Shown: positions 47,201 to 56,374, counted from the first letter of the stretch. The stretch: 64,000 bases of DNA from Pseudanabaena cinerea FACHB-1277 (GCF_014696345.1 NZ_JACJPY010000006.1:1-64000); one strand, 5' to 3'. Program-made: numbers and translations. Notes: generated by a model not told the origin, from the sequence alone.

Positions 47201-48692
47201 TAAGGCAAGAAATGCACCCGCACCTGATAGTTTTGATAGTTTTCATGAGTCATCAGGGCGATCGGCTAACCCTAGAAGTGCCAAAGACATTGACTCTGTG
47301 GAGCAAGGCTGGTCAGAATTATTAGATGCAGATACGGTACTATCGGGCGTGTTGCGATCGCCGATCTGTGGCGACACCACTGGCGGTCAGTCTTCGCGCT
47401 CAACCCCCAGACCAAATCCAGATACAGGTGCTGCTCGTTCGCCTTCCCCACGCCAGCCCCAACGTCAGCCGCAAGAGCGAGGACGAAGTCAAGGCAAGAA
47501 ACCTTCAACAGGATTACCTAACTTTGATGAGATGGGTTTAGAAATACATGATGACAATACAGACTGGTCTGGACTATTAGACAGTGGTGAGCTATCTGAT
47601 AACATCACCACGATTAGCAATGCAAATACGCCCAAATCATCACGACCAATGCCCCCACGGTCAGACATGACCATTGGTGGAGAAACAAGGGAAATTCCCC
47701 GCGATCGCCGTCCATCGACACCTAAATTTAATGATTCGACACAGGCAAGAATGGGCATCCCCGCCGATCCTATGGATTTTAACCGTTTTACTGAAGATAA
47801 CTATGATGCTTACCAACCTGTAACGGCTCCTCCCGCAGCACCCCAAAAGCCCAAAATGGCGATGCCTAGCATCAGCCTAGAGTCTCTGTGGAATGACTAT
47901 CTCAAATATCCTGTAATTGGGCTAGGGGCGATCGGCGGTGCATTTTTGTTGTATGGCTTGGTCAACCGACCCATATTTGATTTTGGATTACGATTGGGCG
48001 TTTTTAAAGATGCAAAAGGTATGGATTTTACCAAGGCAGACTTTACAGGTGCAAAACTAGAAAATGTTGACTTTAGCGAAGCCAACCTGACTAACGCCAA
48101 GTTTCACGATGCAAACCTTGCGGGAGCCAATTTGCAAAATGCAAAACTGGATGGTACGGACTTCAAAAATGCCAACATGAATGGCGCAAGGTTAATTAAT
48201 GCTAGTGTGGTTTGGGCAAATTTTTCCAATGCTCAAATGAATTTAGTTGACTTTTCAGGAGCCGATATTACGCGCTCTAACTTTACTGGCACAAAAATGA
48301 ATGGAGCCAGTCTCAAAGGCACAAAGATTGGCGCACAGGGAACAGATAAAGCAACGAGGTTAAGTCCCACGGTTTTATTGGCTTGGCAAATTGTCAATGA
48401 GCCAAGGGAAGGGCGTAATCTCAATGGACAGGACTTGTCGGCACTTAATCTCAGTCACAGTATGCTCAAGAGGGCAAACTTAACGAATGCTAAGTTAAAC
48501 TTTACCGATATGACTGAAACAGATCTCAGTGGTGCGAATCTTAGTGGCGCTCAGGTCAACGGTGCAAATTGGAATGGGGCGAAGCTAAATGGGATCAATC
48601 TTACCGATGTGAAGTTTGATAAGACCAAACTTCCTCGAACCGATGAACAAACAATTTGCCCTAATAATCGTCCAGGTCCTTGTAAGTTTTGA
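44244..48692 (+). CDS. Giant acidic protein with C-terminal pentapeptide repeats
   Basis: This 1482-residue protein is not a known family as a whole. Residues about 1-850 are very acidic and low in complexity, with recurring short motifs such as DWMIMSDF, DWLIVSDL and IEWLQSLGL and two 20-residue repeats (WQDNLEADANLGADAD). About 850-1180 is Pro-rich with PPPP runs and two WSxLLD motifs. One membrane helix lies near 1225-1250 (YPVIGLGAIGGAFLLYGLVN). The end (about 1255-1470) is pentapeptide repeats (ADFTGAKLENVDFSEANLTN), forming a right-handed beta-helix. Start ATG 44244 follows a GAGG. A membrane-linked scaffold is an inference. Confidence 0.75.
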   Translation: MASNMNNKGIDANDLDKDLVGRKDNADDSDAMNVDWMIMSDFSTKIGAPTQLSSNQSPPKATAAATTAKPIVPPRATDDLEEDLEDIEWLQSLGLDEPVESYNKPSKSVTGNNLSAASTQFSQFNQSNANAEANNIENIDWLIVSDLTNRIEDSVPKTEFNRSDSISQSLDTFTNSAADDFSFLDEPELTDFDSLGFDIAKDDNEKTSGDFANEFPSDEFSQSADLSDMEFLGDLLQESSGATDDLSNDILNDLRDIEELDTIGRSFTYENEGTSDNSEISDDLLEIDNSVDSLTDNLVDEQLDLQPNSFIDSSIDGSFAQSEQALASPDLIDDWQVDPMVSENDFAVPLEVNPDVDDAIWSDSNSLLAEVGSSTDYADVFADDWQPLSDNVPLDDGVWHSSESASDAALSDTVINNAFDNPFNSSFDESLDNPFEMESGSDDEAIAFANFDFQDSLANSPNDSSTENLSTDNLNDADFAVETSSTVNDLVETSEAAEFSDRPDFENANFEIDLEQEIIQPMLEADSFEYYDEKLEPATDLGLNLDWQDNLEADANLGADADWGNNWQDNLEADANLGADADWQDNLGSSEPLEDQDYWQENLEVESIDWQNITELEQDLEQNLGQELAQDWQPQDEFKDEFKQELNDWSYPPIPEDMPLEAIAPNVSTLSDAAEPELQEPVDDYQHDYLPSQDLNLEANFEQEIDRNLEIGLEGNFESNFENILDEDFDLATFDEDSLTKAPSAYTSSVATTLTPIHKELNTPLPADDVELIANELDRDIQTKIEPIEDVEFSRNVNLDAKTLDPIDIIDISVPEPSPAFVPPPPIPPVIDSFDPIEEEIANNLLRDRQNSEASFIQDALNKDLLGDDLLGDDLLAGGMNHEYLDNFELDNLDTQLSADYGFTPPAISTGLNAPTPPPLMPPAATASMPTPPPIAANPPNFYEEPSLSHTSATPLTPPSLPPLPPRRNTASNPSRMSLPTQSHQPKARNAPAPDSFDSFHESSGRSANPRSAKDIDSVEQGWSELLDADTVLSGVLRSPICGDTTGGQSSRSTPRPNPDTGAARSPSPRQPQRQPQERGRSQGKKPSTGLPNFDEMGLEIHDDNTDWSGLLDSGELSDNITTISNANTPKSSRPMPPRSDMTIGGETREIPRDRRPSTPKFNDSTQARMGIPADPMDFNRFTEDNYDAYQPVTAPPAAPQKPKMAMPSISLESLWNDYLKYPVIGLGAIGGAFLLYGLVNRPIFDFGLRLGVFKDAKGMDFTKADFTGAKLENVDFSEANLTNAKFHDANLAGANLQNAKLDGTDFKNANMNGARLINASVVWANFSNAQMNLVDFSGADITRSNFTGTKMNGASLKGTKIGAQGTDKATRLSPTVLLAWQIVNEPREGRNLNGQDLSALNLSHSMLKRANLTNAKLNFTDMTETDLSGANLSGAQVNGANWNGAKLNGINLTDVKFDKTKLPRTDEQTICPNNRPGPCKF
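45882..46001 (+). repeat. Two tandem 60-bp units inside the giant gene
   Basis: Bases 45882-45941 and 45942-46001 both start TGGCAAGATAATTTGGAAGC and are nearly identical for about 50 bases. Recent duplication within the acidic region. Confidence 0.85.
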
Positions 48693-48754
48693 GGGAGCAA
48701 TTTTATGGTGGCGCTATGGCGACTTGCGCTCAAGACCAAGCCCTGAGAGATGTT

Positions 48755-48846
48755 TAGGACTTACGCAAATCAGCCAGAAGTAGGGGCAGTTCATGAGTTG
48801 CCCCTATGCGGCAATAACGGTTGCAAATATTTTTGCGTAAGTCATA
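48755..48846. mobile_element. 92-bp MITE-like element
   Basis: Terminal inverted repeats TAGGACTTACGCAAA (48755-48769) and its complement-like TTTGCGTAAGTCATA (48832-48846) enclose an inner hairpin (TAGGGGCA..TGCCCCTA, 48781-48806). The same inner hairpin and right end recur at 41213-41267 and partly at 53890-53940. It has no coding capacity. No target duplication could be fixed by eye. Confidence 0.6.
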
Positions 48847-48903
48847 ATGCTAAATTTGTCTTTGGTTTTTACCTCGTCCGTACCAAGATGAAAACCGCGA
48901 TAG

Positions 48904-49263
48904 CTAAACAACGGAACGCACGGCGCGTAAGATATCTTCGCGGGTAAAGGGTTTGGTAACATAGACATTTATACCCTGTTTCATACCCCAAAGCTTATCT
49001 AATTCTTGATTTTTAGAAGTACAAGCAATTATAGGTATATCCTTAGTCTCAATGGTTTTCTTTAGACTACGACATAACTCTAAACCACTCATACCAGGCA
49101 TCACTAAATCTGTTACAACAACATCGGCTTTTTTGCCTGCGATTTTTTTGAGGGCTTCTTGACCGTTATTAGCAATAATTACGTTGTATCCACTCTCAAC
49201 TAGATAGCTAACAATTAAGTCCTGCTCTGAAGGTGTATCTTCAACCACAAGTATTGTCGTCAT
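48904..49263 (-). CDS. Single-domain response regulator (CheY/PilH-like)
   Basis: This 119-residue receiver has the acidic pair in VVEDTPSEQ, the phospho-acceptor Asp in VVVTDLVMPGMSGLEL, the Thr/Ser in IACTSKNQE, and the Lys in VTKPFTRED. It has no output domain. The sequence is close to PilH-like regulators of type IV pili, but neither pili nor kinase genes are adjacent. It faces the DUF3095 gene on the same strand. Confidence 0.85.
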   Translation of the reverse strand: MTTILVVEDTPSEQDLIVSYLVESGYNVIIANNGQEALKKIAGKKADVVVTDLVMPGMSGLELCRSLKKTIETKDIPIIACTSKNQELDKLWGMKQGINVYVTKPFTREDILRAVRSVV

Positions 49264-49334
49264 AATTTCCTCATTTCTATTTCTATCAAATCATATCAAA
49301 TGACGCATCATCATTTTTAATAAATCAGAATAAA

Positions 49335-49408
49335 TCAGACTGTATAAAAGGCTATAAAAGGCTTGGTAAGGTAGTCGGTTGCTCCTGCGCGATTGCTATG
49401 TTCAACTC
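49335..49408 (-). pseudogene. Remnant of a receiver domain after the DUF3095 gene
   Basis: On the minus strand a short frame reads RAGATDYLTKPFIAFYTV and then stops at 49335-49337. RAGATDYLTKPF is the classic end of a receiver domain (GAxDYLTKPF with the conserved Lys). It lies just after the DUF3095 stop in another frame. It is a leftover of a lost response regulator. Confidence 0.6.
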
Positions 49409-50619
49409 TTCATTCGTTCTTTCATTGACAACGCAGCTAGAGCATAGCCACCATCGGCTCCATCAATGAAATGCACCTGTCTACCATCGCGCTCAAATAC
49501 GAGGCAAGTCATGAGGGCGCGATCGGAAATATGAATACCGTAAACTAAACGTCCTTTCAAAAACTGCTTATCTAAATAGCTAATTAACCTTTGTCTCTGT
49601 TTGATCTTGCCTGAAATAACCATACGGAGGCAATCATCAAATTTTTTAAAATCCGTAGTCTCATTGACAATTTGTTTGTAATTGCCCCAATTGAATCCTG
49701 CAATTTTAATCTTTAAATTCATGAAAATTAATCCTAGAAAATTAATAACACGTAATTTCCAGATGTAAAGTACCTTTTGCCAAGGCTTTTGATAAGCAGT
49801 AAATACCCTTGCTTCTAAAGCTAAATTTTTCTTTAAAAATGAAAGCTGCAAATTATCAACTACTACAGGATTACAATCAATATCTTTGCCGTAAATATGT
49901 TCGATTTGCTGAATTACTTCACAATAAATAGCATCTATTTGACTCTGGCTAGGGGCTGTTACATAAACGATCAAACTCATGATCTCCTCATGTCTTGTCG
50001 GGATATCTTGCCATCGACATTCTAGACCTGTGTAATCGGCGATCGCCTGATCAATATTGATTTGAGGACTATATAAATGACTGGTGGCACGTTCTTTAAT
50101 CAAGCGCGTTGCGTAGGTAATGCCGCCCCCCCTGAGAATAGCTTGGCTATAATTTGGGGAGACTCGTAGCTTTGCCACTTTGAGGCTATGGTTATCGGTA
50201 ATGTGTTCTAGGGGTATGATTCCCGCCCTGAGTTCCAATTTAAACTCTTCCTTTGCCATGTTTTGTAACGCAACCAGAGCTATTTCCACTTCCTGAATAA
50301 ATCTTGGTGGAATCAATAATGAAGCCCCATCTCCGCCGAAAACAAAAGGAATTTCCAGTTCACCCACAATATTGAGAATGGCAACAATTGAGCAAGCACC
50401 TAATAAATTAACGTCTTTATATCTTCCTGCCGCGATCGCGGCGGTTGATTGAGCAACATCAGTAATAACTACCACCCATTCTTTAGGAAAGTCCTGAAAG
50501 TTAGAGATATCAGTAATATCAGCAAAGTCTGAAATAGTCTCTAGGTCAGCATAAAAGGTTTCAGATGCAAAATTTTTATCCAGAAAATCCTGAGTTATCA
50601 TGGTGCTGCTCAATGGCAA
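49402..50619 (-). CDS. DUF3095 protein (adenylate-cyclase-like)
   Basis: This 405-residue protein is of the DUF3095 family, which has a cyclase-like fold. The start shows the usual FYADLETISDFADITDISNF, then VVITDVAQSTAAIAAGRYKDVN and the core PFVFGGDGASLLIPP. The C-terminal part (about 230-400) includes FDDCLRMVISGKIKQRQRLI and HISDRALMTCLVFE. Cyclase activity is not proven for the family. The neighbours are a response regulator and a sigma factor, so a signalling role is plausible. Confidence 0.8.
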   Translation of the reverse strand: MPLSSTMITQDFLDKNFASETFYADLETISDFADITDISNFQDFPKEWVVVITDVAQSTAAIAAGRYKDVNLLGACSIVAILNIVGELEIPFVFGGDGASLLIPPRFIQEVEIALVALQNMAKEEFKLELRAGIIPLEHITDNHSLKVAKLRVSPNYSQAILRGGGITYATRLIKERATSHLYSPQINIDQAIADYTGLECRWQDIPTRHEEIMSLIVYVTAPSQSQIDAIYCEVIQQIEHIYGKDIDCNPVVVDNLQLSFLKKNLALEARVFTAYQKPWQKVLYIWKLRVINFLGLIFMNLKIKIAGFNWGNYKQIVNETTDFKKFDDCLRMVISGKIKQRQRLISYLDKQFLKGRLVYGIHISDRALMTCLVFERDGRQVHFIDGADGGYALAALSMKERMKS

Positions 50620-50777
50620 TAGATTAAACAGCGCGAAGCACTGCTCCTAAAATCCTAGCAATAATTGCTTAATCGTACATCCGCCAAACATACAGCACTT
50701 TACGCTAGCTAAAGACCTAGATAATTTTTTGAAGGCATTGCGGAGCAATGTTTTAAGTCTCAATAGACTGTGTTTGG

Positions 50778-51980
50778 TTAGTCAATTGGCGTTGCTAAAA
50801 TCTTTTTAAGGGCGATTAATCCTTTTTTGAGTTGCCTCGAAACTGTCACTGCACTGATACCCAAGGTTTCGGCAACTTCGCGGTGGGTAAATTCTTTTAA
50901 AAACACAAACTCTACAACTTCACGGGTGCGATCTTCCAATAGATCTAATGCTTGTTGCAGCCGAATACTATCTTCTTGGGCAAGTTGAAAGCTTTGATAT
51001 TTATGATCGGTGACGAGATCGCCGAGGGATGTGGAGTTCTCTTCGCTTTGATCGATGGGTGTATCAAGACTAATGGGCGATCGGTTTTGACAGGCAAGTT
51101 TGATGTCATACCATTCATTAACAGTGATCCCCAATTCATTGGCAATATCTTGGCTAGAAGGCTCGCGTCCTGTTTCAGCGCATCTAGCGCGGATGATCTT
51201 ACAGCCTTGGTTATAGATTGTTAGCCAAGCGCGAGGCATCTTGACAGTAGGGCTTTTGTCGCGGAGATAATGTTGGATTTCGCCTTTGATGTAGGGAACG
51301 GCAAAGGAGCTAAAGGCATTGCCCTTGCTCACATCAAAACGCTCGATCGCATTGATCAACCCAATCGAGCCAACCTGCATGAGATCCTCAAAGCTTTCTT
51401 GACATTGGTTTTTCCAATGGTATGCCTCACGTCTTACCAGTCCAATATTAAGATTGACTAACTGATTTCGTAGCTTGATTGATGGATTGGCGCGATAGGC
51501 TTGCAAAATTTCGAGGGTTTCCCGCTTACGCGAAACAGTCATTTGTGGATCAATATCTTCGGGTTCGCTAGGTTCGTTGCGACTATCGAGAATTTGCCTA
51601 TGTAAAAAGCTCTCCAATTGTTGGTAAATTAGCGATCGCGCTGATTTATCAAAATCTTCGCAGCAATCATAATCTGTTGTAGGTGCAAACTGGGTCAATG
51701 CTTTTTTGAAAGCTTGTTTACCAATCTGAAGCAATTCCCGATCTATCGCTCTCCTTTCGCCAGCATGACGGTTGGTAGTGCGGCGCTCTTCTGTGACAGG
51801 GCGTTGAAGGGCGCTAATTTGGTTAATTAGGGCAAGGGGCAGCGAGGCGATCGTTTCCCTAATTAATCCCATATATATTTCGACAAGACGATCTTCTAAG
51901 ATTACGGATGGCGAAACCTGATATGCTCTTAAAAGAGTAAGATTATTTTTATCTTGGGGACTGCTTGAATCCGATGGCAT
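50778..51980 (-). CDS. sigF: SigF-type (group 3) sigma factor with duplicated sigma-2 region
   Basis: This protein is about 400 residues with start ATG 51980 (423 with the upstream ATG 52049). Residues about 175-400 hold the normal domains: sigma-2 with SFEDLMQVGSIGLINAIERF, sigma-3 with TGREPSSQDIANELGI, and sigma-4 with FTHREVAETLGISAVTVSRQ. Residues about 10-155 look like a degenerate first sigma-2 (LLRAYQVSPSVILEDRLVEI, ELLQIGKQAFKKALTQF) that aligns with the second copy. Cyanobacterial SigF controls pili and motility genes and is normally about 260 residues. The extra domain could bind an anti-sigma factor. Confidence 0.8.
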   Translation of the reverse strand: MPSDSSSPQDKNNLTLLRAYQVSPSVILEDRLVEIYMGLIRETIASLPLALINQISALQRPVTEERRTTNRHAGERRAIDRELLQIGKQAFKKALTQFAPTTDYDCCEDFDKSARSLIYQQLESFLHRQILDSRNEPSEPEDIDPQMTVSRKRETLEILQAYRANPSIKLRNQLVNLNIGLVRREAYHWKNQCQESFEDLMQVGSIGLINAIERFDVSKGNAFSSFAVPYIKGEIQHYLRDKSPTVKMPRAWLTIYNQGCKIIRARCAETGREPSSQDIANELGITVNEWYDIKLACQNRSPISLDTPIDQSEENSTSLGDLVTDHKYQSFQLAQEDSIRLQQALDLLEDRTREVVEFVFLKEFTHREVAETLGISAVTVSRQLKKGLIALKKILATPID

Positions 51981-52455
51981 ACTCCAGACATCCTCAACGA
52001 TGCAAGCCGTTAATAAGTATGCCCAACACATGAAATGAGATTTTTGCATACATGAGCTTGATACAGATAGTTGTCAACTGCACATAGATACTTAAGATCG
52101 TCTCTTACAATCTATTGTGGTCAAATCTAAACTAAAAAATATGAAATCGTGGCTTTAGGACAATTTTAATTTTTATGTTGTAGTTTGCTTGATCGGCAAT
52201 TGCTGTAAGTTGGATTAATCTATTTGTTCCGAAGCCCAGGGAACCCTATGGTGCATTACCAACAGCTAGTAAGCTGAGGAATCGCATATATGATGCCCTT
52301 ACGAAAGCAATTATAAGGGCAAATACATCGTCAAGCACAAGCGCCATTATACAGTGTTCTGCGTATTTGCTATTTACAGCACTTTGTCCTTTAACCTAAA
52401 TCAGAAAAAGTTGGGAGTCTTTGCTTGCTTTTTGCTGTAGGCAAAATCTGAACTG
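51981..52455. other. Gap between SigF and ProA genes
   Basis: No gene or RNA is convincing in these 475 bases. The first 69 bases may be coding if SigF starts at 52049. A hairpin TGCCCTTA..TAAGGGCA lies at 52294-52321. The sequence TTTTTGCTGTAGGCAAAATC near 52430 resembles sequence near 41285. Confidence 0.5.
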
Positions 52456-53820
52456 CTATAGGTCTTGATGGGTAAAGGCTTTGGCATTTGCACCTGTGTA
52501 GTCAGCGACAATGTGACCATTGCCCACAAGGCGATATTTATAAGTGACTAGACCTTCTAGCCCAACGGGACCTCTTGGGGGCATTTTGTTGGTGCTGATG
52601 CCCACCTCTGCACCAAAACCGTAGCGGAAGCCGTCGGCAAAGCGGGTTGAGCAATTGTGATATACCCCTGCGGCATCAATATCGCTCATAAATAGATCGG
52701 CGATCGCTTGATTTTGGGTGACGATCGCCTCAGTATGCTTGGAGCCGTAGGTGGTGATATGGGCGATCGCTGAGGCGGCGGAGTCCACAATTTTGATGGC
52801 TAAAATTAGATCGCAATATTCTGTTGACCAGTCGGACTCGGTGGCGGCCGCAATATCAATAGTTTTGTTAAGGATTTTACAGGTGAGATCGCAGCCACGC
52901 AATGCCACTGCCTTTGACTGTAAGGCTTGGGCAACTAGGGGCAGAAATTCGGGGGCGATCGCCTGATGCACTAATAAGGTCTCAATGGTATTGCATGCGG
53001 CGGGATATTGGGTTTTGCTATCGACAGCGATCGCTACTGCTTGCTCCAAGTCAGCAGCTTGATCGACATAGAGATGACATACGCCATCGGCATGACCCAA
53101 CACAGGAATATTGGTATTGGCTTGGATATAGCGGACAAACTGGTTAGAACCCCTAGGAATAATGAGGTCGATCAATTTGTCCATTTGTAAAATGGCGATC
53201 GTTTCGGCACGGGTGGTCAATAACTGCACAACATCGGGCGAAACCTGTGCGCCCCGATCTACATCTAGATCTGCATCCAAATTGGGGCAACTGGCGAGAG
53301 CTTCGCGCATCACAGCCGCGATCGCCTCACAGGAATGTACAGCTTCACTGCCACCCTTGAGAACTACACCATTGCCCGACTTGATGCCGAGGGCAGCAAT
53401 TTGGGTCACAGCATCAGGACGCGCCTCAAAAATCACGCCGATCACTCCTAAAGGGCAGGATAGACGCTCTAACACTAAACCATGATCAAGTTCACGATGG
53501 ATTTGCCGATCGCCAATGGGATCATCCAAGCGCATCACATCCCGCACCCCTGCGATCATTCCTTTTAGTTTATTCGCATCTAATTTGAGCCTTGCGATTA
53601 GGGAATTTGGCAATTGATTGGCGATCGCTGCCGCAACATCCTCTTGGTTTGCCGCCAAGATTTTGGCAGATTGCTGCTCTAGGGCAGAGGCGATCGCCTC
53701 TAGGGCATTATTTTTGACAGCCGATGGCAATTTTGCAAGGCTGATCGCGGCGGCGCGAGTGCGCTGAATTAATGTTGTTAGTTCAGTCAAGTTTCTTTCT
53801 TGGTTGGGGTTTAAACGCAA
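52456..53820 (-). CDS. proA: Gamma-glutamyl phosphate reductase
   Basis: This 454-residue enzyme makes glutamate semialdehyde in proline synthesis. It has the catalytic Cys in [13 protein letters not shown], the conserved [27 protein letters not shown], and ends with the family [20 protein letters not shown]. It is slightly longer than the bacterial norm of about 415 because of a start extension and a small insert. It stands alone. Confidence 0.92.
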   Translation of the reverse strand: MRLNPNQERNLTELTTLIQRTRAAAISLAKLPSAVKNNALEAIASALEQQSAKILAANQEDVAAAIANQLPNSLIARLKLDANKLKGMIAGVRDVMRLDDPIGDRQIHRELDHGLVLERLSCPLGVIGVIFEARPDAVTQIAALGIKSGNGVVLKGGSEAVHSCEAIAAVMREALASCPNLDADLDVDRGAQVSPDVVQLLTTRAETIAILQMDKLIDLIIPRGSNQFVRYIQANTNIPVLGHADGVCHLYVDQAADLEQAVAIAVDSKTQYPAACNTIETLLVHQAIAPEFLPLVAQALQSKAVALRGCDLTCKILNKTIDIAAATESDWSTEYCDLILAIKIVDSAASAIAHITTYGSKHTEAIVTQNQAIADLFMSDIDAAGVYHNCSTRFADGFRYGFGAEVGISTNKMPPRGPVGLEGLVTYKYRLVGNGHIVADYTGANAKAFTHQDL

Positions 53821-53889
53821 AGCATTGTAATTTTCTATCCTTATCTATTTTAGATCACAAGCGAAAGTCATGCTAGGTGATTTTCGTGT

Positions 53890-53940
53890 GGGGCAATTCA
53901 GGAACTATCCCTACTTTTGTCTGTTGGGCGGAAGTCCTAA
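53890..53940. repeat. Degenerate copy of the GGGGCAATTC element
   Basis: GGGGCAATTCAGGAACTATCCC and the end GAAGTCCTAA resemble, with errors, the inner hairpin and right end of the element at 48755-48846. It lies just after the HerA gene stop. Confidence 0.5.
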
Positions 53941-53947
53941 ATTTTTT

Positions 53948-55696
53948 CTACAAGCGTTTCATTTTCTTTTTGAGATCTTGGACATCCGCATCGCTGACCT
54001 TGACCTCGCGCAGCCTTGTGGCATAGGCGGGAAATGGGAAACCCACTAGCAAAGGTGACGGTACTTCGGGCTGATGGATAAACATACTGCCTGATTTGAG
54101 TAACAGCGATCGCTTGCGGCAAGCCCCTGTCAAGAAGTTATATTCAGGACGCTCCACCTCGGCGGAGTCCAACCGCCCGACCACCCGCACCGCCGCCTGA
54201 CCGACCACCCGCCGTTCCACTTCTGAAGCGGTTTGCTGTGCGCCAATGAGAATAATTCCTAGCGATCGCCCCCGTTCGGCAATTTCTACCAATAGATCCT
54301 TGATGGGGCTGCGACCTTCTTTTGGTGCATATTTATTCAACTCATCTAGGACAATAAAAACAACAGGATATTGACCGCGTTTTTCCTTTTCCATAAATAA
54401 CTTATGGAGCAGTACCCCCACCACAAATTTTTGGGCTTTACTGCCGAGTTTATTGATATCCGCGATCGTTAATTGATATTCTGCCGCAAGGGGATCGAGA
54501 TGATGCTTCTGTAATTCTTCTATGGGCAAATCACCGCGAATCAGGTGGGACATTTCATCGGCAATCCCCCAAAGCCTGCGGGTCAGCGCTTCCGCCGTAG
54601 CAGGAGCATTGCGACCTAGCCATTTTTGATCGGTATTCTCCACCAACTTATATTCGAGAAATTCGATCAAATCGCGAAAGGTTTCCACTTTGTCCTTACC
54701 ATCTTCGCCATAGATATCATCAAGATCTAGACTCGCTCTAGGGGCAAATCCTAACTTGCGATCGTGTTTATCATTGTCGATCGCCAATTTTGCCAATCTC
54801 TCTTCGACAATACTTGCCAAAAAGCCAATATTGCCCCGTTCAAGATCCTCCCCTGCAAAGAGAAATCGAAACAGGCGATCGCGACAAAATTCGCGCATTC
54901 CCCACACATAGGCAGAAATATTATCGGAACGTTGATCGAGGTGAGGTTCTATCTCTTGGGTGTTTTTCTTAGGAGCCGCACAAAAGCGCACATCACGGAA
55001 AGGCTGCACGGGTAAATCGAGAATTTGATAACTAGCGCGATCGTCTGGACGGATTTTACTATTCTCTTTATCTAGAAAAAATAAATCTTCCCCCTTCACA
55101 TTAAAAATCAAAGCCTTAGTATTAGCTCGCTTAGTTTCCAATGCTTGGGAATTAAAAATAGAATGCAATAAAAATAATGCAAAGGAAGTCTTAGTTGCCA
55201 CCCCAGAAATGCCAGAAATATTGACATGAGCGCCCTTTGTGCCATCAATAAATTCATAGTTTAAATAGGCGGTGCTGCCATTTCGCATAATTCCTGCGGC
55301 AATGCGCTGTTCCATGCCATCAAAATTCAGGGCAAACCGCAGATTCTCATCTTCCGCTAGATAGACAGCATCCCCTGGTTGGGGCGGCAAATATTCTTCA
55401 GGCTCAATGCGCGTAACTTGAATATGCGCTGCATAGGATACATTCACGGGCATACTGCCACTTGTCACCAAAAAGGTATCCGTATCAAATTGGGTTCCCT
55501 CATGGATCGTGCGGACATGATCCACCACGCCATAAAAGTCCACGATGCCTTTGTTGTCGGGGCGCGTGGTTTTGACCTGCACCACATCATCAAGGCGCAA
55601 AACTTGGCGATCGCACACTGCCACCCAAAACTCAAGGGGGGTAGCATCCTTAGTGCCTAAAATATAGCCAATTGGTTCATTCATTGTCTTAGACAT
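53948..55696 (-). CDS. HerA-like DNA translocase/ATPase
   Basis: This 582-residue protein has an N-terminal HAS-barrel-like domain (about 1-115) and a HerA-type ATPase (about 120-560). The Walker A-like loop is GISGVATKTS (162-171), where the usual final Gly before Lys is Thr. Walker B is in VVFIVLDELNKYAP. An arginine finger region is in GRSLGIILIGAQQTASEVER. HerA with NurA resects DNA ends. A NurA gene is at 22075-23256. The substitution in Walker A is known in cyanobacterial relatives only by my impression. Confidence 0.8.
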   Translation of the reverse strand: MSKTMNEPIGYILGTKDATPLEFWVAVCDRQVLRLDDVVQVKTTRPDNKGIVDFYGVVDHVRTIHEGTQFDTDTFLVTSGSMPVNVSYAAHIQVTRIEPEEYLPPQPGDAVYLAEDENLRFALNFDGMEQRIAAGIMRNGSTAYLNYEFIDGTKGAHVNISGISGVATKTSFALFLLHSIFNSQALETKRANTKALIFNVKGEDLFFLDKENSKIRPDDRASYQILDLPVQPFRDVRFCAAPKKNTQEIEPHLDQRSDNISAYVWGMREFCRDRLFRFLFAGEDLERGNIGFLASIVEERLAKLAIDNDKHDRKLGFAPRASLDLDDIYGEDGKDKVETFRDLIEFLEYKLVENTDQKWLGRNAPATAEALTRRLWGIADEMSHLIRGDLPIEELQKHHLDPLAAEYQLTIADINKLGSKAQKFVVGVLLHKLFMEKEKRGQYPVVFIVLDELNKYAPKEGRSPIKDLLVEIAERGRSLGIILIGAQQTASEVERRVVGQAAVRVVGRLDSAEVERPEYNFLTGACRKRSLLLKSGSMFIHQPEVPSPLLVGFPFPAYATRLREVKVSDADVQDLKKKMKRL

Positions 55697-55922
55697 AGAC
55701 TTTATAGACGCTTGATGTTCTAAATGCTTTTTTAAATACTTTTAAATACTGTTTTAAATCTTAGATGCAACCTTTACATTCATGGAGGAAATCAGGGGAA
55801 ACGTGATTTTACTTAAAAGATGTTTTTATTTTACTGTGGGATTTATCGACATTGAGAAAATCTCAAGAAAATCGCACTCTAGATATGCTTTAATTGCGAA
55901 TACTTTGGATTTATTTCAGTCT

Positions 55923-56288
55923 CTATTTGCAGAGCAGTTCTTTTATTGTATCTAGTAGATCGGCAGGATGAAAAGGCTTTGCAACATAGGCATTAGCACC
56001 TTGTCTGAATCCCCAATAGCGATCGACCTTAGTGGATTTGGCAGAACACATCACAATATTAATATGCCAAGTTTCAGGATTTTCTCTTAATCTGCGGCAT
56101 AGCTCATAGCCATGCATTTGGGGCATAATGATATCCGTAATTATTAAATCTGGTCGAAAGGATTGCGCTTGAGCGATCGCTTCTAACCCATTACTCGCTG
56201 TGGAAATTTCAAATTGATTGTTTTTGAGTAAATTGGCAATCATTTCTCTCTGGGTAGAGCTATCTTCAACAACTAAAATCTTAGACAT
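55923..56288 (-). CDS. Single-domain response regulator
   Basis: This 121-residue receiver starts MSKILVVEDSSTQREMIANL with start 56288 (an earlier ATG at 56309 adds 7 residues). The phospho-acceptor Asp is in LIITDIIMPQMHGYEL, the Ser in VMCSAKST, and the Lys in VAKPFHPAD. It is a CheY/PilG-like regulator without output domain. It is divergent from the NarL-type regulator at 56491. Confidence 0.85.
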   Translation of the reverse strand: MSKILVVEDSSTQREMIANLLKNNQFEISTASNGLEAIAQAQSFRPDLIITDIIMPQMHGYELCRRLRENPETWHINIVMCSAKSTKVDRYWGFRQGANAYVAKPFHPADLLDTIKELLCK

Positions 56289-56374
56289 CACTTTAATTCT
56301 CAATTCCATGCCTCAATCCTAGTCTGGAGAATTTGATTACACATGAAGATTAAGTACTGAATTGCAATAGTACT

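Noticed and set aside
44244-48692. Split of the giant gene into two genes
   Set aside because: The frame is open throughout, with no internal ribosome binding site before the membrane helix and continuous motif spread.
52050-52455. tRNA or small RNA gene
   Set aside because: No T-loop-like GTTCRA sequence or cloverleaf was found; only a weak hairpin is present.
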